A DNA stretch of 64,000 bases, taken from assembly GCA_963757115.1 (NCBI GenBank), contig CAVWQV010000008.1, positions 124,001 to 188,000 on the forward strand. Direction: 5' to 3'. This document shows, piece after piece, positions 48,006-56,686 of the stretch. Numbering within the stretch: the first letter of the stretch is position 1; each line of letters starts with the position of its first letter. The notes beneath the pieces are model-generated. The model was not told the origin of the DNA and ran no database searches. It worked only from the letters and a program-made list of their open reading frames with translations. This DNA comes from CAVWQV01 sp963757115 (GTDB lineage: Bacteria; Pseudomonadota; Alphaproteobacteria; Acetobacterales; Acetobacteraceae). The translations under genes were made by a program, and so were the position numbers.

Positions 48006-48428
48006 TTAGCGCGCTCGCCTCGGAACCGGGCGGACAAATAGCGAGGTAGCGGACTGCAGCACGCGTGCCTGGTAATCCTGGCGCAGCGCCGGCGTGTGGG
48101 AATGATAGTAGCCGATCGCCAGGATCAGGTTGCCGCCGCTCTCGTTGAGGTATGTCCGCATGATCGCCCCCGCAGCAGCGATGTTGAAGCAGCCGTCGCC
48201 GATCAGGCGGAGACGAACTGCCGGTTGCGTCATGCCCGCGGCCAGCGACAGCGCTTGCAGCCAGCGCGTGTTGACCTGCATCAGGCCGAGATCCTGCGAC
48301 CCGTCGGCATCGATGCGGACCGATCCCAGCTTGCCGCCTTCGACCGCCTGGATCGAGGGAAGCACGCGCGGCGGGAGGTGGTAGAAGGCCGCCGCGGCGA
48401 CCATGCAGGAAAGAAAGGGGATTGCCAT
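48006..48428 (-). CDS. Small lytic transglycosylase (SLT domain)
   Basis: A 140-residue protein with an SLT-like domain. A hydrophobic N-terminus (MAIPFLSCMVAAAAFYHLPP) may be an export signal or anchor. VEGGKLGSVRIDADGSQDLG provides the catalytic Glu and is followed by LMQVNTRWL; the later part has NESGGNLILAIGYYHS in place of the usual NPxxNIxxG. The ATG at 48428 has a GCGGAGCG site; an upstream extension is not supported. Lying between gspJ and gspG, it probably opens peptidoglycan for the secretion channel, as IagB/VirB1-type enzymes do in other systems. Confidence 0.78.
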   Translation of the reverse strand: MAIPFLSCMVAAAAFYHLPPRVLPSIQAVEGGKLGSVRIDADGSQDLGLMQVNTRWLQALSLAAGMTQPAVRLRLIGDGCFNIAAAGAIMRTYLNESGGNLILAIGYYHSHTPALRQDYQARVLQSATSLFVRPVPRRAR

Positions 48429-48544
48429 CACGCTCCGCCATTCAGGCTTGGACGAACAGCGCGGCATGCGCGCCAAAACGTTGTCGCCTCCCGAGCCGGC
48501 GCGTAAACAGGCCTGGGTCGGGTTGACGGAACGAGCGGACCAAC

Positions 48545-49006
48545 ATGCAGCAACGTGACCCCGCAACCGCGCGGGACGGGCGAAACGACGATGGCTTCAC
48601 TTTGCTCGAAATCCTCGTCGTCATCGCCATTCTCGGCCTGCTGATCGGCCTCGTCGCGCCGGCGGCGTTGCGCCAGCTCGGATCCGCACGCACCTCGGTG
48701 GCGCGTCAATCGATCGAGCGCATAGCCTCCGTGCTCGACCTCTACAAGCTCGACGTGGGAAGTTACCCATCCACCGATGAAGGCTTGCGGGCGCTCGTCA
48801 GCAAGCCGCCGGAGGTCAGCAACTGGAACGGCCCCTACGTGAAAGGCGACGTTCCGATTGACCCCTGGAGCCATCCCTACGCGTATCGCAACCCATCCTC
48901 GCGAAGCGGCCACGACTACGACCTGTGCTCCGCTGGGCCGCCCGCCTCGGGCGGGCCAGGAGGCGCAGATCTGCAATCCCTGACCAGGGAAACGGCGCCG
49001 TCATGA
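48545..49006 (+). CDS. gspG: Type II secretion major pseudopilin GspG
   Basis: A 153-residue pseudopilin. The cleavage site is NDDG/FTLLEILVVIAILGLLIG, and the rest is the GspG core: DLYKLDVGSYPSTDEGLRAL, NWNGPYVKGDVPIDPWSHPY and a C-terminal SGHDYDLCSAG loop that in homologs binds calcium. It forms the shaft of the pseudopilus. It is the only plus-strand gene between the transglycosylase and gspK, and its last 6 bp overlap the gspK stop. Confidence 0.93.
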   Translation: MQQRDPATARDGRNDDGFTLLEILVVIAILGLLIGLVAPAALRQLGSARTSVARQSIERIASVLDLYKLDVGSYPSTDEGLRALVSKPPEVSNWNGPYVKGDVPIDPWSHPYAYRNPSSRSGHDYDLCSAGPPASGGPGGADLQSLTRETAPS

Positions 49007-49812
49007 GTTTTCCGGAGTGTCCCAGGTCAGGATCTGGAACGCGGGCTCGCCTTCGGCCGGTTCGGCCCTGATCCGAACCACGGCCTGTCGCGTGAAGCGC
49101 GCGCCATCCGGGCTCGGGCGCGGCGCGGATCGTCGCGATCATGTCTGTCGCCGGCAACGGCGAACCGATTGCCTGGCCCGCGACCGAGCGGCAATTCCTC
49201 GTCGCCTGGTCCGCCAATGGATCGGCGGCGTCGCGCTGACGTCGCTGTCGTTATAGACCGAAAGATGCGGCTTGAGGCGCGCGAGGAACTCCGGCGTCAT
49301 CCCAAGCACGAGTCCGACCTCGTCCACGCTTGGAAAGGGCCGCAACGGGCGGTCCGTACGGGCAGGCCGGCGGCGCGATATTGCGGCAGCTTGGCTCCGC
49401 CCGGGAGCGGGTTGGGGCTGCGGGTGCGCCAGTCGATGATCGCCGCGGCCAGCGAGGCGGCATGCGCTGGGTCGAGGCCGATGTTGCGCAGCAGCGGCTC
49501 ATCACTGGCACGGTGGCAAAGTTCGGGTTCACCTTGCCGGCCTCATCGATCATGCGCACCTCGACGACCGACAGCGCCGAGCGCATGAGCCGGGCGCTAC
49601 CGTCGGGCCGCCAAGCGCCCTGCATCAGCCGGAGCGTGGCCTGGTGGATCGCGCCGTCGGCGGCGGCTTCGGCCACGGCGTTGCTGCGCAGATTGGCCGC
49701 CAGCTTGGTCGCCGTGCGCCCCGAAGCGGTCACGGCGGTGCCGAGCAGGGCGAGCAAACCCAGCGTCCAAAGGACGATGAGCAGCGCGAACCCGTGGCTC
49801 GTCCCGCCTCAC
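49001..49812 (-). pseudogene. gspK: Type II secretion minor pseudopilin GspK, about six frame breaks
   Basis: Pieces of GspK occur in all three frames. In order: GTG start at 49812 (VRRDE), HGFALLIVLWTLGLLALLG (membrane helix), NAVAEAAADGAIHQATLRLM, SDEPLLRNIGLDPAHAASLA, IIDWRTRSPNPLPGG, RPFPSVDEVGLVLGMTPEFL, SVYNDSDV, and RFTRQAVVRIRAEPAEGEPA near the end. Single-base changes near 49797, 49507, 49362, 49346, 49228 and 49120 would restore one frame of about 270 residues. The density is far above the rest of the window, so this may be true decay or a badly resolved patch. GTG overlaps the gspD stop (GTGA). Confidence 0.7.
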
Positions 49813-52188
49813 CTGAGGTCGAGCCGCCGCGAAGCCGGGCGTTTGGATCGGGCGATCCGGTCGGCCGAAGGGTTTGCAGCTCGTCCGGGACGGCCGCGGC
49901 ATTGATCAACTGGTCCCGCAGATCTTCGGTCAGCGCCCGGGCGTCACGCTGGTCGTGGACCACATGCGGAGTGATGAGCACGAGCAGCTCGGTACGCACC
50001 CGCTCGTTGTTCTGGCTTCCCGCCAGGAAGCCGAGCACCGGGATGTCTTTCAGCCATGGCAGGCCCGAGTTGCCGCGCGTCAGGCTGTCGCGGATGAGGC
50101 CGGCGAGGCCGATCGTCTGCCCGTCCTGCACGACCACGCGGGAGGTGATGTTGCGTTCCAGGAAGGTCGGCGAGGTGATGCCGGGCGTTGTCGAGTTGGT
50201 TGCTACGTCGCTGACCTCCTGCGACACGTCGAGGGTGACGAGCCCGCCGCTGTTCACCGCGGGGTCACCTCCAGGATCACGCCGGTCGGCTGGTAATTCA
50301 CCGAGTTCACGATCGGCGCGTTGCTGCTGAGCGTGCTTTGCGAGCTCTGGCTGAGATAGGGCACCACGTCGCCGACCTGCAGCCGCGCCGACTGGTTGTC
50401 GAGCACCATAAGCTGCGGCGAGGAAAGCACGTGCACCGTCGTTACCGCCTGCAGCGCGTTGATCGCGAACGGCGCCCCACCCAGACCGGTGCCGCCGAGA
50501 ACGAAGCCCGGGAAGGTCGTGTTGAACTGGGACGATACGAGATTGAGGGCACTCACGTTCTGCGTCGCGTTGCTTAGAACGCCGTTGATGCCGCCCGACT
50601 TGAAGAAGAATTGTGTGCCGTACTGCAGCGTGTCGTTGAGCTGCACTTCGGCGATCACCGCGTCGATGCGCACCTGTAGCGGCAGGATGTCGAGCTTGCG
50701 CAGCATGGCCTCGATCGTGTCTTCCTCGCGCTTGGTGCCGTAGATCACCAGGGCGTTGTTCTGCTCGTTCGGAATGATCCGCATCGTGTCGGGATTGGCC
50801 GGGCCGCCGCCGCCGGGCAGCTGTGGCTCAAGACCGCCCAGCAGGGGATTGCCGGCACCCGGAGGTGGCGTCGCGGCGTTTGCTCCTGGGCCGCCTGCGC
50901 CCCCTGCCGCCCCGCCATTCAGCCCGCCGCCCTGTCCGCCACCGGTAAGCACGTTTCCGCCGGCATTCCCGCCCAGGCCGCCTCCGCCGAGGCCGCCGCC
51001 TCCCATACCGCCTCCTCCGTAGCCGCCTCCGCCAAATCCTCCGCCGCCGAACCCGCCGCCGCCAAACCCTCCGCCGCCGAACCCGCCGCGCTGTCCGCCG
51101 CCGCCCAACCCCCCACCTGCGATCGTTTGTGTGGCGAGCCCCGGAGTCGTTTGTCCGGCACCCGGCGGCTGAGCGGTGACGCTGTTGGGAGTGAACGCCT
51201 GCTGCAGCACGTAGGCCACATCATTCGCCTTGCCGTTCTGCAGGTAGTAGACGTGCCAACTTCGCACCGTCTGCGCCCGCGCGCGGTCCACCAGCGAGTA
51301 GACCCGGCGCACGTCGTCCAGCTGCCTGGGCTGATTGGCGATCACGAGGACGGAGTTCACCCGCGCCATCGGCACCACCCGCACGCCCGCCAGCGCGCCG
51401 CCGCCTTGTGCGCGGAATGCGTCCTGCAGCGCGCCGGCGAAATCCTTGACATCCCCGGAGGTGACGGGAAGCAGGGCGTAGGACTGTCCAGCGAGCACGT
51501 CGATATCGAAGGAGCGGATCAGCTCCACAACAGTGGCGCGGGTGCCGGGCTCGCCGCTGACCACGAGCGCGTTGCTTCCCGGGGCCGGCACGACCTTGGC
51601 GCCGTTGCCGACGAACTGTTGCAGCACCTTGGCGAGGTCCTCGGCACTGGCGTAACGCAGCGGCACCACCGCGGCACCGGCCGACGTCTCGCCGCCGGCC
51701 ATCTCCGCCGACGCCGCCCCGGCCGCGGCCGGGACGATGCGGTACAGCGAACCCGTCTGCAGCATGCTCGCGCCGGTTTGGGCGAGCAACGCCTGCAACG
51801 TCGGCAACAGCTGCGCGCGGGTTAGCGGCCGGGCCGTGTGGAGGGTCGCCGTGCCGTGCACGCCGGGGTCGATGGTGTAGTTGACCTTGAGCAGGTTCCC
51901 CAGGATCTGCGCCACGACCTCGCGAATGTCCGTGTCGGCGAAGTCGAGCGATATGTCGCCGCCACCTTCGGCCGGTTGACGCTGGGCCTCTGGCAGGCCG
52001 GCAGGGTTGCCGACGGACACCTGCGCCGGCGGTTGCGCGTCGGGCGTCCCGACATTGCCGTTCACCCGGGGCTGTGCGCGGGTATCGGTCGTCGGGGGCG
52101 GCAATGCGTGGATGACGGGCGCGGGCGCAGACTCGCATCCGGTGAGCAGCAGGGCTGCTAGAACGGCAGCACGCAAACGGAGCCTCAT
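49809..52188 (-). CDS. gspD: Type II secretion outer-membrane secretin GspD, two frame breaks
   Basis: About 793 residues after restoring one base near 50257 (VTPR/VNSGGLVTLDVSQEVSDV) and one near 49829 (to end RRRLDLR). A lipoprotein signal (RAAVLAALLLTGC) is followed by N0 (residues 80-155), N1 (170-240), N2 (245-315) and N3 domains, then the secretin barrel with VPYLSQSSQSTLSS and TPHVVHDQRDARALTEDLR. N3 is split by a Gly-rich insert of about 55 residues. It forms the exit pore. The ATG overlaps the next gene upstream by 4 bp, and GTGA joins it to gspK. Confidence 0.9.
50955..51117 (-). repeat. gspD: Gly-rich tandem repeat inside gspD
   Basis: At least eight imperfect 15-bp units encode XGGGG blocks (X = Phe, Tyr, Met or Leu) at about residues 358-411 of GspD. 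The DNA alternates CCGCCGCC- and CCAAACC-like segments. It sits in the N3 domain, where secretins have a constriction loop. Confidence 0.85.
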
Positions 52189-52757
52189 TTGCCGGGGCGA
52201 GCCGCCGGGCCGCGGCGCGTGGTCGGTACGCCCGTCTGGCTTGCCCCCGCCGCTTCGTTGAGCGCTGTCCCCGACGTCGGCACGGGCGCGGGTGCGTTAC
52301 GGTCGAAGGTGGGGTGAATGGTTCGCGCGCCGTCGGGGCCGGAGACGTCCACCGCGCCGGCGACGATCGATTGCACCGTCCACGCGCCTAGCTTCGCTCC
52401 TTCGCCGACAACGACTGAATGGCCGCCGCCCTCGCTCGCGAAGATCGCCTGCCGTCCCGCGGCGCTGACCAGCGTTCCCGCCAGCCTCGGGAGCCCGGGG
52501 CCGCTCGCGACAGGGGCATCGGGTGCGTTGGCGGGCGGCCGGCGGTGAGGCGAAAACAGCGGCCGTCCCAGGATCGCGGTGATCCAGCGATCCGTCTGGT
52601 CGGCAGGTGCGGCACGCGCCGCAACCCCGACGGCCGCGGCGGTCGATCGCGAAACGGCACCCGGAGCGGTGTAGGGGTCGCCGAGAAGCTCGGCCGCGAT
52701 CGTGGCCCCGAGGCCGCAGGTGATCGCCGCGCACGCGAGAAGGCCCGCGCGGGTCAT
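52185..52757 (-). CDS. GspC/GspN-like inner-membrane component of type II secretion
   Basis: A 190-residue protein with one N-terminal helix (LLACAAITCGLGATIAAELL) and a periplasmic domain: RPLFSPHRRPP, then LAGTLVSAAGRQAIFASEGG, VVVGEGAKLGAWTVQSIVAG and VDVSGPDGARTIHPTFD. This beta-rich block resembles the homology region of GspC (PilP-like), which contacts GspD; in some alphaproteobacteria such a gene is called GspN. No PDZ domain follows. The ATG overlaps the gspM stop and the TGA overlaps gspD, so it is co-translated with both. Confidence 0.65.
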   Translation of the reverse strand: MTRAGLLACAAITCGLGATIAAELLGDPYTAPGAVSRSTAAAVGVAARAAPADQTDRWITAILGRPLFSPHRRPPANAPDAPVASGPGLPRLAGTLVSAAGRQAIFASEGGGHSVVVGEGAKLGAWTVQSIVAGAVDVSGPDGARTIHPTFDRNAPAPVPTSGTALNEAAGASQTGVPTTRRGPAARPGK

Positions 52758-53334
52758 CGCGCCGCACCCGTGGGGCTCGCCGGGTGGAACGCGAAAACCG
52801 ACAGGGTGGCGTCGACCGGGGGGAGTTGCTGCCGCCGCGCAGGCCGGTGCTCCGCACCTGCAGGTCGTCAACCAGCATTCGTGGCTCGGCCAACTCGATT
52901 GCACGAAGCAGGTGGATCAGCGCAGGCCAATCCGCCGCGAATGCGAGTCGCAGGCCGATGCGTGCATACGCGCCGCGCTGCTCGACGGGCAGCGTTTCGA
53001 CACGGTTGAAACCGACCCCGGTGTCCTGCGCCATTGCTTGCACCAGTTCCTGCAGCCGGGCGCTGGCTATTGCATCGCTGCCGCCCTCAAGGACGGCCGT
53101 CGGCGCGGGCGCTCCCGCCGCGCTGTTCTCGGCTTGGCGGCGGAGTGCGGGCAGGCCTTCCGCAAGCTCGCCCATCCGTCGCGCCAGCATCTGCCGCCGC
53201 GCGAGATTGTCGGCATTGGCCGCGTAGAGGTCGAGCAAGGGCGTCGCCACACCCAACCAGAGGACTGCGAGCGCCAGCACCGTGACGCCGAGCGCCAGCA
53301 GGCGTCCGAGCCGCCCTGTCGGAAGGTCGATCAC
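52754..53334 (-). CDS. gspM: Type II secretion assembly protein GspM, frame broken once
   Basis: A C6 run at 52818-52823 should be C7; with that base the protein is 193 residues and ends VDATLSVFAFHPASPTGAAR at a TGA overlapping the next ATG. One membrane helix (RLLALGVTVLALAVLWLGVA) is followed by a coiled coil (NLARRQMLARRMGELAEGLP) and a ferredoxin-like domain with IASARLQELVQAMAQDTGVG and LIHLLRAIELAEPRMLVDDL, as in GspM. The GTG start overlaps the gspL stop (GTGA). It links GspL to the rest of the inner platform. Confidence 0.82.
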
Positions 53335-54413
53335 CGCTCTGGCCCCAGTTCCGCCGCAATGGAGAACAGGTCCGCCTGGCCGTTCTCCACGCGCGTGACG
53401 GGCGCCACGAACGCCGGATTGCGCAGGGTGGGCTCGGCGGCGAGCGCCGGGATCAGCCGGGCGGCCGCGGCGGACTGACCGGCGATGCCGAGCCGGCCAC
53501 GCCGAAGCTGCAATTCCGTGAGGTGTGTGTCGTCCGGCAGGACGTCCGTGACCACCGCGATCACCTGCAATGGATCGCCAAGCCGGGCCCGCTCGGCCGC
53601 AATGACGTCCGCCCCGGCCCGGTCGCCGGCAATGCGGTTGCGCAGCGCCTCCACCTCCGCGACCTGCGGCCTCAATGCCGCGATCCGCTGCTCGATCTCG
53701 GAACTGGCGATCGCTTGGCGCGCGAACGGCAGCAAGATAGCGACCGCCCCTAGCACCACGCATGTTCCAGCGGCGAGAGCCGGCGCCGCGCGGCTGATAC
53801 GGGAGGCCGACCGGCCTGGCCGATCAAGCGGGATCACGCGCTCGATCCCGGACGGGGCGACGCCTGCCAGCGCCCGCGGCCTGACGCGGGCGGCCTCCAG
53901 CGTCTCAAGGAACCGTTGCAACTGAGCGCGGGGCACAAGGGAAAGACGCAGATGGATGCGCCCTTGAGCCCGATCGCGCCGCAGGATCGCCCAGCCCCAA
54001 ACGAGCTCCGCGGCGGTGAACGGCGTGAGCCGGTCGATCTCATAGGCGAGGACGCGCGGGGCCTCCTGCTCGGCCGCCATCGGCAATGCCACCTCCCGCT
54101 CGAGAAGCATTCCCGGCCCGAGACGCAGAATGCTGTTCGCGGGGGGCTTGTTGCGCGCAAGCGAGGCGCGCAGCGCGGCGGCACCGTCGGGGCCGAGCGG
54201 GAATTGCCCGAGCTGACGCTCCCGCCGGTTGCGCCGGATCGCCAGATCGAGGGCGAAAGGCTCGCCGTCCGCGCCGACGATCGCCGAAATCAGCAGCACA
54301 CTGCTGCGCTGCGCGGCCCAGGCGCGAAGCCCGTGGGGCAGCAGGCCCGCCATTTGCTCGGCCCACCAGGACAGAAGCTCCCTCAACATGCGATCGGGCC
54401 GCCGCACTCCCAC
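53331..54413 (-). CDS. gspL: Type II secretion inner-membrane protein GspL
   Basis: A 360-residue protein with a cytoplasmic actin-like/PilM-like half (REVALPMAAEQEAPRVLAYE, DRLTPFTAAELVWGWAILRR), one membrane helix near residue 225 (LAAGTCVVLGAVAILLPFAR) and a PilN-like periplasmic half with LGDPLQVIAVVTDVLPDDTH. This is the GspL architecture, which normally docks the ATPase GspE. GTG at 54413 or ATG at 54389 could be the start. Its stop overlaps gspM. GspE is not encoded in the window. Confidence 0.82.
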   Translation of the reverse strand: MGVRRPDRMLRELLSWWAEQMAGLLPHGLRAWAAQRSSVLLISAIVGADGEPFALDLAIRRNRRERQLGQFPLGPDGAAALRASLARNKPPANSILRLGPGMLLEREVALPMAAEQEAPRVLAYEIDRLTPFTAAELVWGWAILRRDRAQGRIHLRLSLVPRAQLQRFLETLEAARVRPRALAGVAPSGIERVIPLDRPGRSASRISRAAPALAAGTCVVLGAVAILLPFARQAIASSEIEQRIAALRPQVAEVEALRNRIAGDRAGADVIAAERARLGDPLQVIAVVTDVLPDDTHLTELQLRRGRLGIAGQSAAAARLIPALAAEPTLRNPAFVAPVTRVENGQADLFSIAAELGPER

Positions 54414-54480
54414 ACGTCGAGTCCATGCGGACGGACGCTCAAGATGTTGCGCGCTGGTCTAATCGTATGCAGCCGCGGCA

Positions 54481-54969
54481 TCAACGGACACTTGTGGCGG
54501 CCGACCCCAGCCGCTGAGTTTCGAGCTGCACCGTCCGCATCCGCCCGCCGGCGCTCCAGGAGATCGCGACGGCAATCCCGTATAGGGTGACGGAAATCGC
54601 AGGGCTCGCTGCCGGCAGTGCCGGTTCGCCCTCTGCGGCCTTGCCCCGGTAAGTCTCGATCGGCTGGACGCGCACGTGCCAGTGGAAACCCCCGCCATCA
54701 TCCCCCTGCCGGTCTGCCGGGGCGGGCGACAGGCTCTCGGCCGCGAGGCGCGAGCGGGCGCGCACCAAGGCCTGCTCGTACCCGGTCGCTGCCTGGACCG
54801 ATGTCAGCCCCACAAGCGAGCCACTGAACAGAATCGACAACGCGAGTGCTGCGATGATGAAGGCGATTAGCACTTCGAGCAGGGTGAAACCGCGCGTTCG
54901 CGCCGGGGTGCCGATCGACGCCTCACAAATGGTGCGGACGAGTGCTCCGATGTTTGGCGCTGTCGTCAT
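54481..54969 (-). CDS. gspI: Type II secretion minor pseudopilin GspI
   Basis: A 162-residue pseudopilin with the cleavage site ARTRG/FTLLEVLIAFIIAALAL and a later HWHVRVQPIE segment, which is typical of the GspI beta-sheet. The leader before the cleavage site is long (about 27 residues). The ATG at 54969 is preferred to a GTG at 54987; neither has a clear ribosome-binding site. It heads the minus-strand gsp operon with a 67-bp gap before gspL. Confidence 0.8.
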   Translation of the reverse strand: MTTAPNIGALVRTICEASIGTPARTRGFTLLEVLIAFIIAALALSILFSGSLVGLTSVQAATGYEQALVRARSRLAAESLSPAPADRQGDDGGGFHWHVRVQPIETYRGKAAEGEPALPAASPAISVTLYGIAVAISWSAGGRMRTVQLETQRLGSAATSVR

Positions 54970-55232
54970 CTGACGTTTTCGAGGCACCGCGACGAGATCA
55001 TGATCTCAGCACGGCAGCTGCGGGCGGTTCTCAGAACGAGGGTGCTGTGCTCGCATAATCGGACGCGTGTTACATGGAAGTTCAAGCCTGATAGACACTC
55101 TACGCGTGCACGCCGGGAACTTCACTAAACAATTCCTAACTGCTTCGTTAGATCCGCCGCGCTGCCTCATCGAGGGCTCGACAGTCCGCGCCAAGGCCGC
55201 GATACACCGGCCCAGATGCAAGGGACGGGGCA
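54970..55232 (+). other. Divergent non-coding gap between gspI and the aldo/keto reductase
   Basis: 263 bp without a credible gene; it must carry the promoters of the gsp operon and of the reductase. It contains a small hairpin CTAAC-TGCTTC-GTTAG at about 55137 and is less GC-rich between 55060 and 55150 than the flanks. No clear consensus promoter stands out. Confidence 0.4.
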
Positions 55233-56222
55233 ATGGCCGAACAGCACGTGATCGAGCACCGCAGCCTGGGCGGCCTGCCGGTTTCGGCGGTCGGCCTCGG
55301 CTGCATGCCGTTGTCCGGCGTCTATGGCGAGGCGGACGACACCAATTCGGAGAGCCTGATCCGCCACGCGGTGGAGCGCGGCGTGGATCATCTCGATTCC
55401 TCGGACATGTATGGCTGGGGGCACAATGAGACCCTGATCGGACGCGCGATCAAGGGCCGCCGAGACCGGGTGGTGCTCGCCACCAAGTTCGGCCAGATCC
55501 GTCGTGATGGGCAGTCGAACGGCGTCAATGGGCAGTCCGCCTATGTGCAGGAAGCCTGCGAGGCAAGCCTCAAGCGGCTTGGCGTCGAGGTGATCGATCT
55601 CTACTACCAGCACCGAGTCGATCCCTCCGTGCCGATCGAGGAAACGGTGGGCGCGATGGCGCGCCTCGTCGAGCAAGGCAAAGTGCGGTTCCTCGGGCTT
55701 TCGGAGGCGCGCCCCGAGACGATCCGCCGCGCCCACGCCGTGCATCCGATCGCCGCGGTGCAGACCGAGTATTCATTGCTGTATCGAGCCGAAGCCGAGG
55801 AGACGCGCGCAACCACGAAAGCGCTCGGGATTGGCTTCGTCGCTTATTCTCCGCTCGGCCGCGGCTTTCTGACCGGTGCGATTCGGCGGTTCGCCGATGT
55901 CGATGGCCGGCGCGCGGCCCACCCTCGCTTTCAGCAGGAGAACTTCGACCACAACCGCGCGCTGGTCGAGGTGTTCGAAGCGCTGGCGCAGCAGAAGGGC
56001 TGCACGCCCGCGCAATTGGCGCTGGCCTGGGTGCTCGCGCAGGGGCCGGATGTGGTCGCGATCCCCGGGACTCGCCGGATCGACCGGCTCGAGGAGAATG
56101 TAGGCGCGCTCCGGGTTACACTCACGCCGGCTGAGTTGCAGCGCATCGAAACCGCCATACCGCGCGGCGCCACCGCCGGCTTGCGCTATCCAGCCGGTGC
56201 GATGGCCGCCGTTTATCTCTGA
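55233..56222 (+). CDS. Aldo/keto reductase
   Basis: A 329-residue NADPH-dependent TIM-barrel reductase. HRSLGGLPVSAVGLGCMPLS and DHLDSSDMYGWGHNETLIGR carry the active-site Asp and Tyr; LATKFGQIRRDG supplies the Lys; YYQHRVDPSVPIEETVGAM holds His; YSPLGRGFLTG and IPGTRRIDRLEENVGAL bind cofactor. It belongs to the group of AKR13-like enzymes that reduce aldehydes and ketones. Nothing around it fixes the substrate. It ends 12 bp before the convergent modE gene. Confidence 0.9.
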   Translation: MAEQHVIEHRSLGGLPVSAVGLGCMPLSGVYGEADDTNSESLIRHAVERGVDHLDSSDMYGWGHNETLIGRAIKGRRDRVVLATKFGQIRRDGQSNGVNGQSAYVQEACEASLKRLGVEVIDLYYQHRVDPSVPIEETVGAMARLVEQGKVRFLGLSEARPETIRRAHAVHPIAAVQTEYSLLYRAEAEETRATTKALGIGFVAYSPLGRGFLTGAIRRFADVDGRRAAHPRFQQENFDHNRALVEVFEALAQQKGCTPAQLALAWVLAQGPDVVAIPGTRRIDRLEENVGALRVTLTPAELQRIETAIPRGATAGLRYPAGAMAAVYL

Positions 56223-56234
56223 CCAACCAGCGCG

Positions 56235-56609
56235 TCACTCCTTCCGGCAAACGCGGGTCAAGGTCGTGAGGTGACGCTTGGCGGCGAGGCTGGTCGCGGC
56301 CTCGATGGCGCGATACTCCGCCACGATCGCCTCGCCGGCTTCCGTGAGGCTTGCGCCGCCGCCGCCGCTGCCGCCGGCCGCGGCGGTGACGACCGGGCTG
56401 CCCAGCGTGCGGTTCAGATCCTCGACCAACTCCCACGCGCGGCGATAGGACATGCGCAACGCCCGTCCGGCGGCGGAGATGGAGCCGTTGCGCCCGATCT
56501 CCTCAAGGAGAGCCACCTTGCCCGGCCCGATGCGCGCGCCGGACGCGAGGTCGATGCGGATGCTGAGGCGTGGCTGGGTGGGAGCCGATCGCTTGGGTCG
56601 AGCTGCCAT
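56235..56609 (-). CDS. modE: ModE-type molybdate-responsive regulator, DNA-binding domain only
   Basis: A 124-residue winged helix-turn-helix protein. KVALLEEIGRNGSISAAGRA and LRMSYRRAWELVEDLNRTLG are the signature of the ModE N-terminal domain; GGGASLTEAGEAIVAEYRA follows. The molybdate-binding MOP domains of full-length ModE are missing, as in many short ModE homologs. It is divergent from modA and probably represses modABC when molybdate is plentiful. Confidence 0.88.
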   Translation of the reverse strand: MAARPKRSAPTQPRLSIRIDLASGARIGPGKVALLEEIGRNGSISAAGRALRMSYRRAWELVEDLNRTLGSPVVTAAAGGSGGGGASLTEAGEAIVAEYRAIEAATSLAAKRHLTTLTRVCRKE

Positions 56610-56644
56610 GATGGTCTCCGGGACGGCGTCGATTGCCGCTGTGT

Positions 56645-56660
56645 CGATGCAACTATATCG
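56645..56660. promoter_or_regulatory. Candidate ModE site between modE and modA
   Basis: CGAT-N8-ATCG at 56645-56660, with ACTATAT in its centre, is the only AT-rich dyad in the 77-bp gap between the divergent modE and modA. Known ModE operators contain TATAT half-sites, so this is a plausible but weak match. Confidence 0.3.
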
Positions 56661-56686
56661 TGGCCGGGTTTCACCGAAAGCTTGCC

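Noticed and set aside
50955..51120. Regular repeats that look like a CRISPR or VNTR array
   Set aside because: The units are in frame and encode the Gly-rich insert of GspD; there are no spacers.
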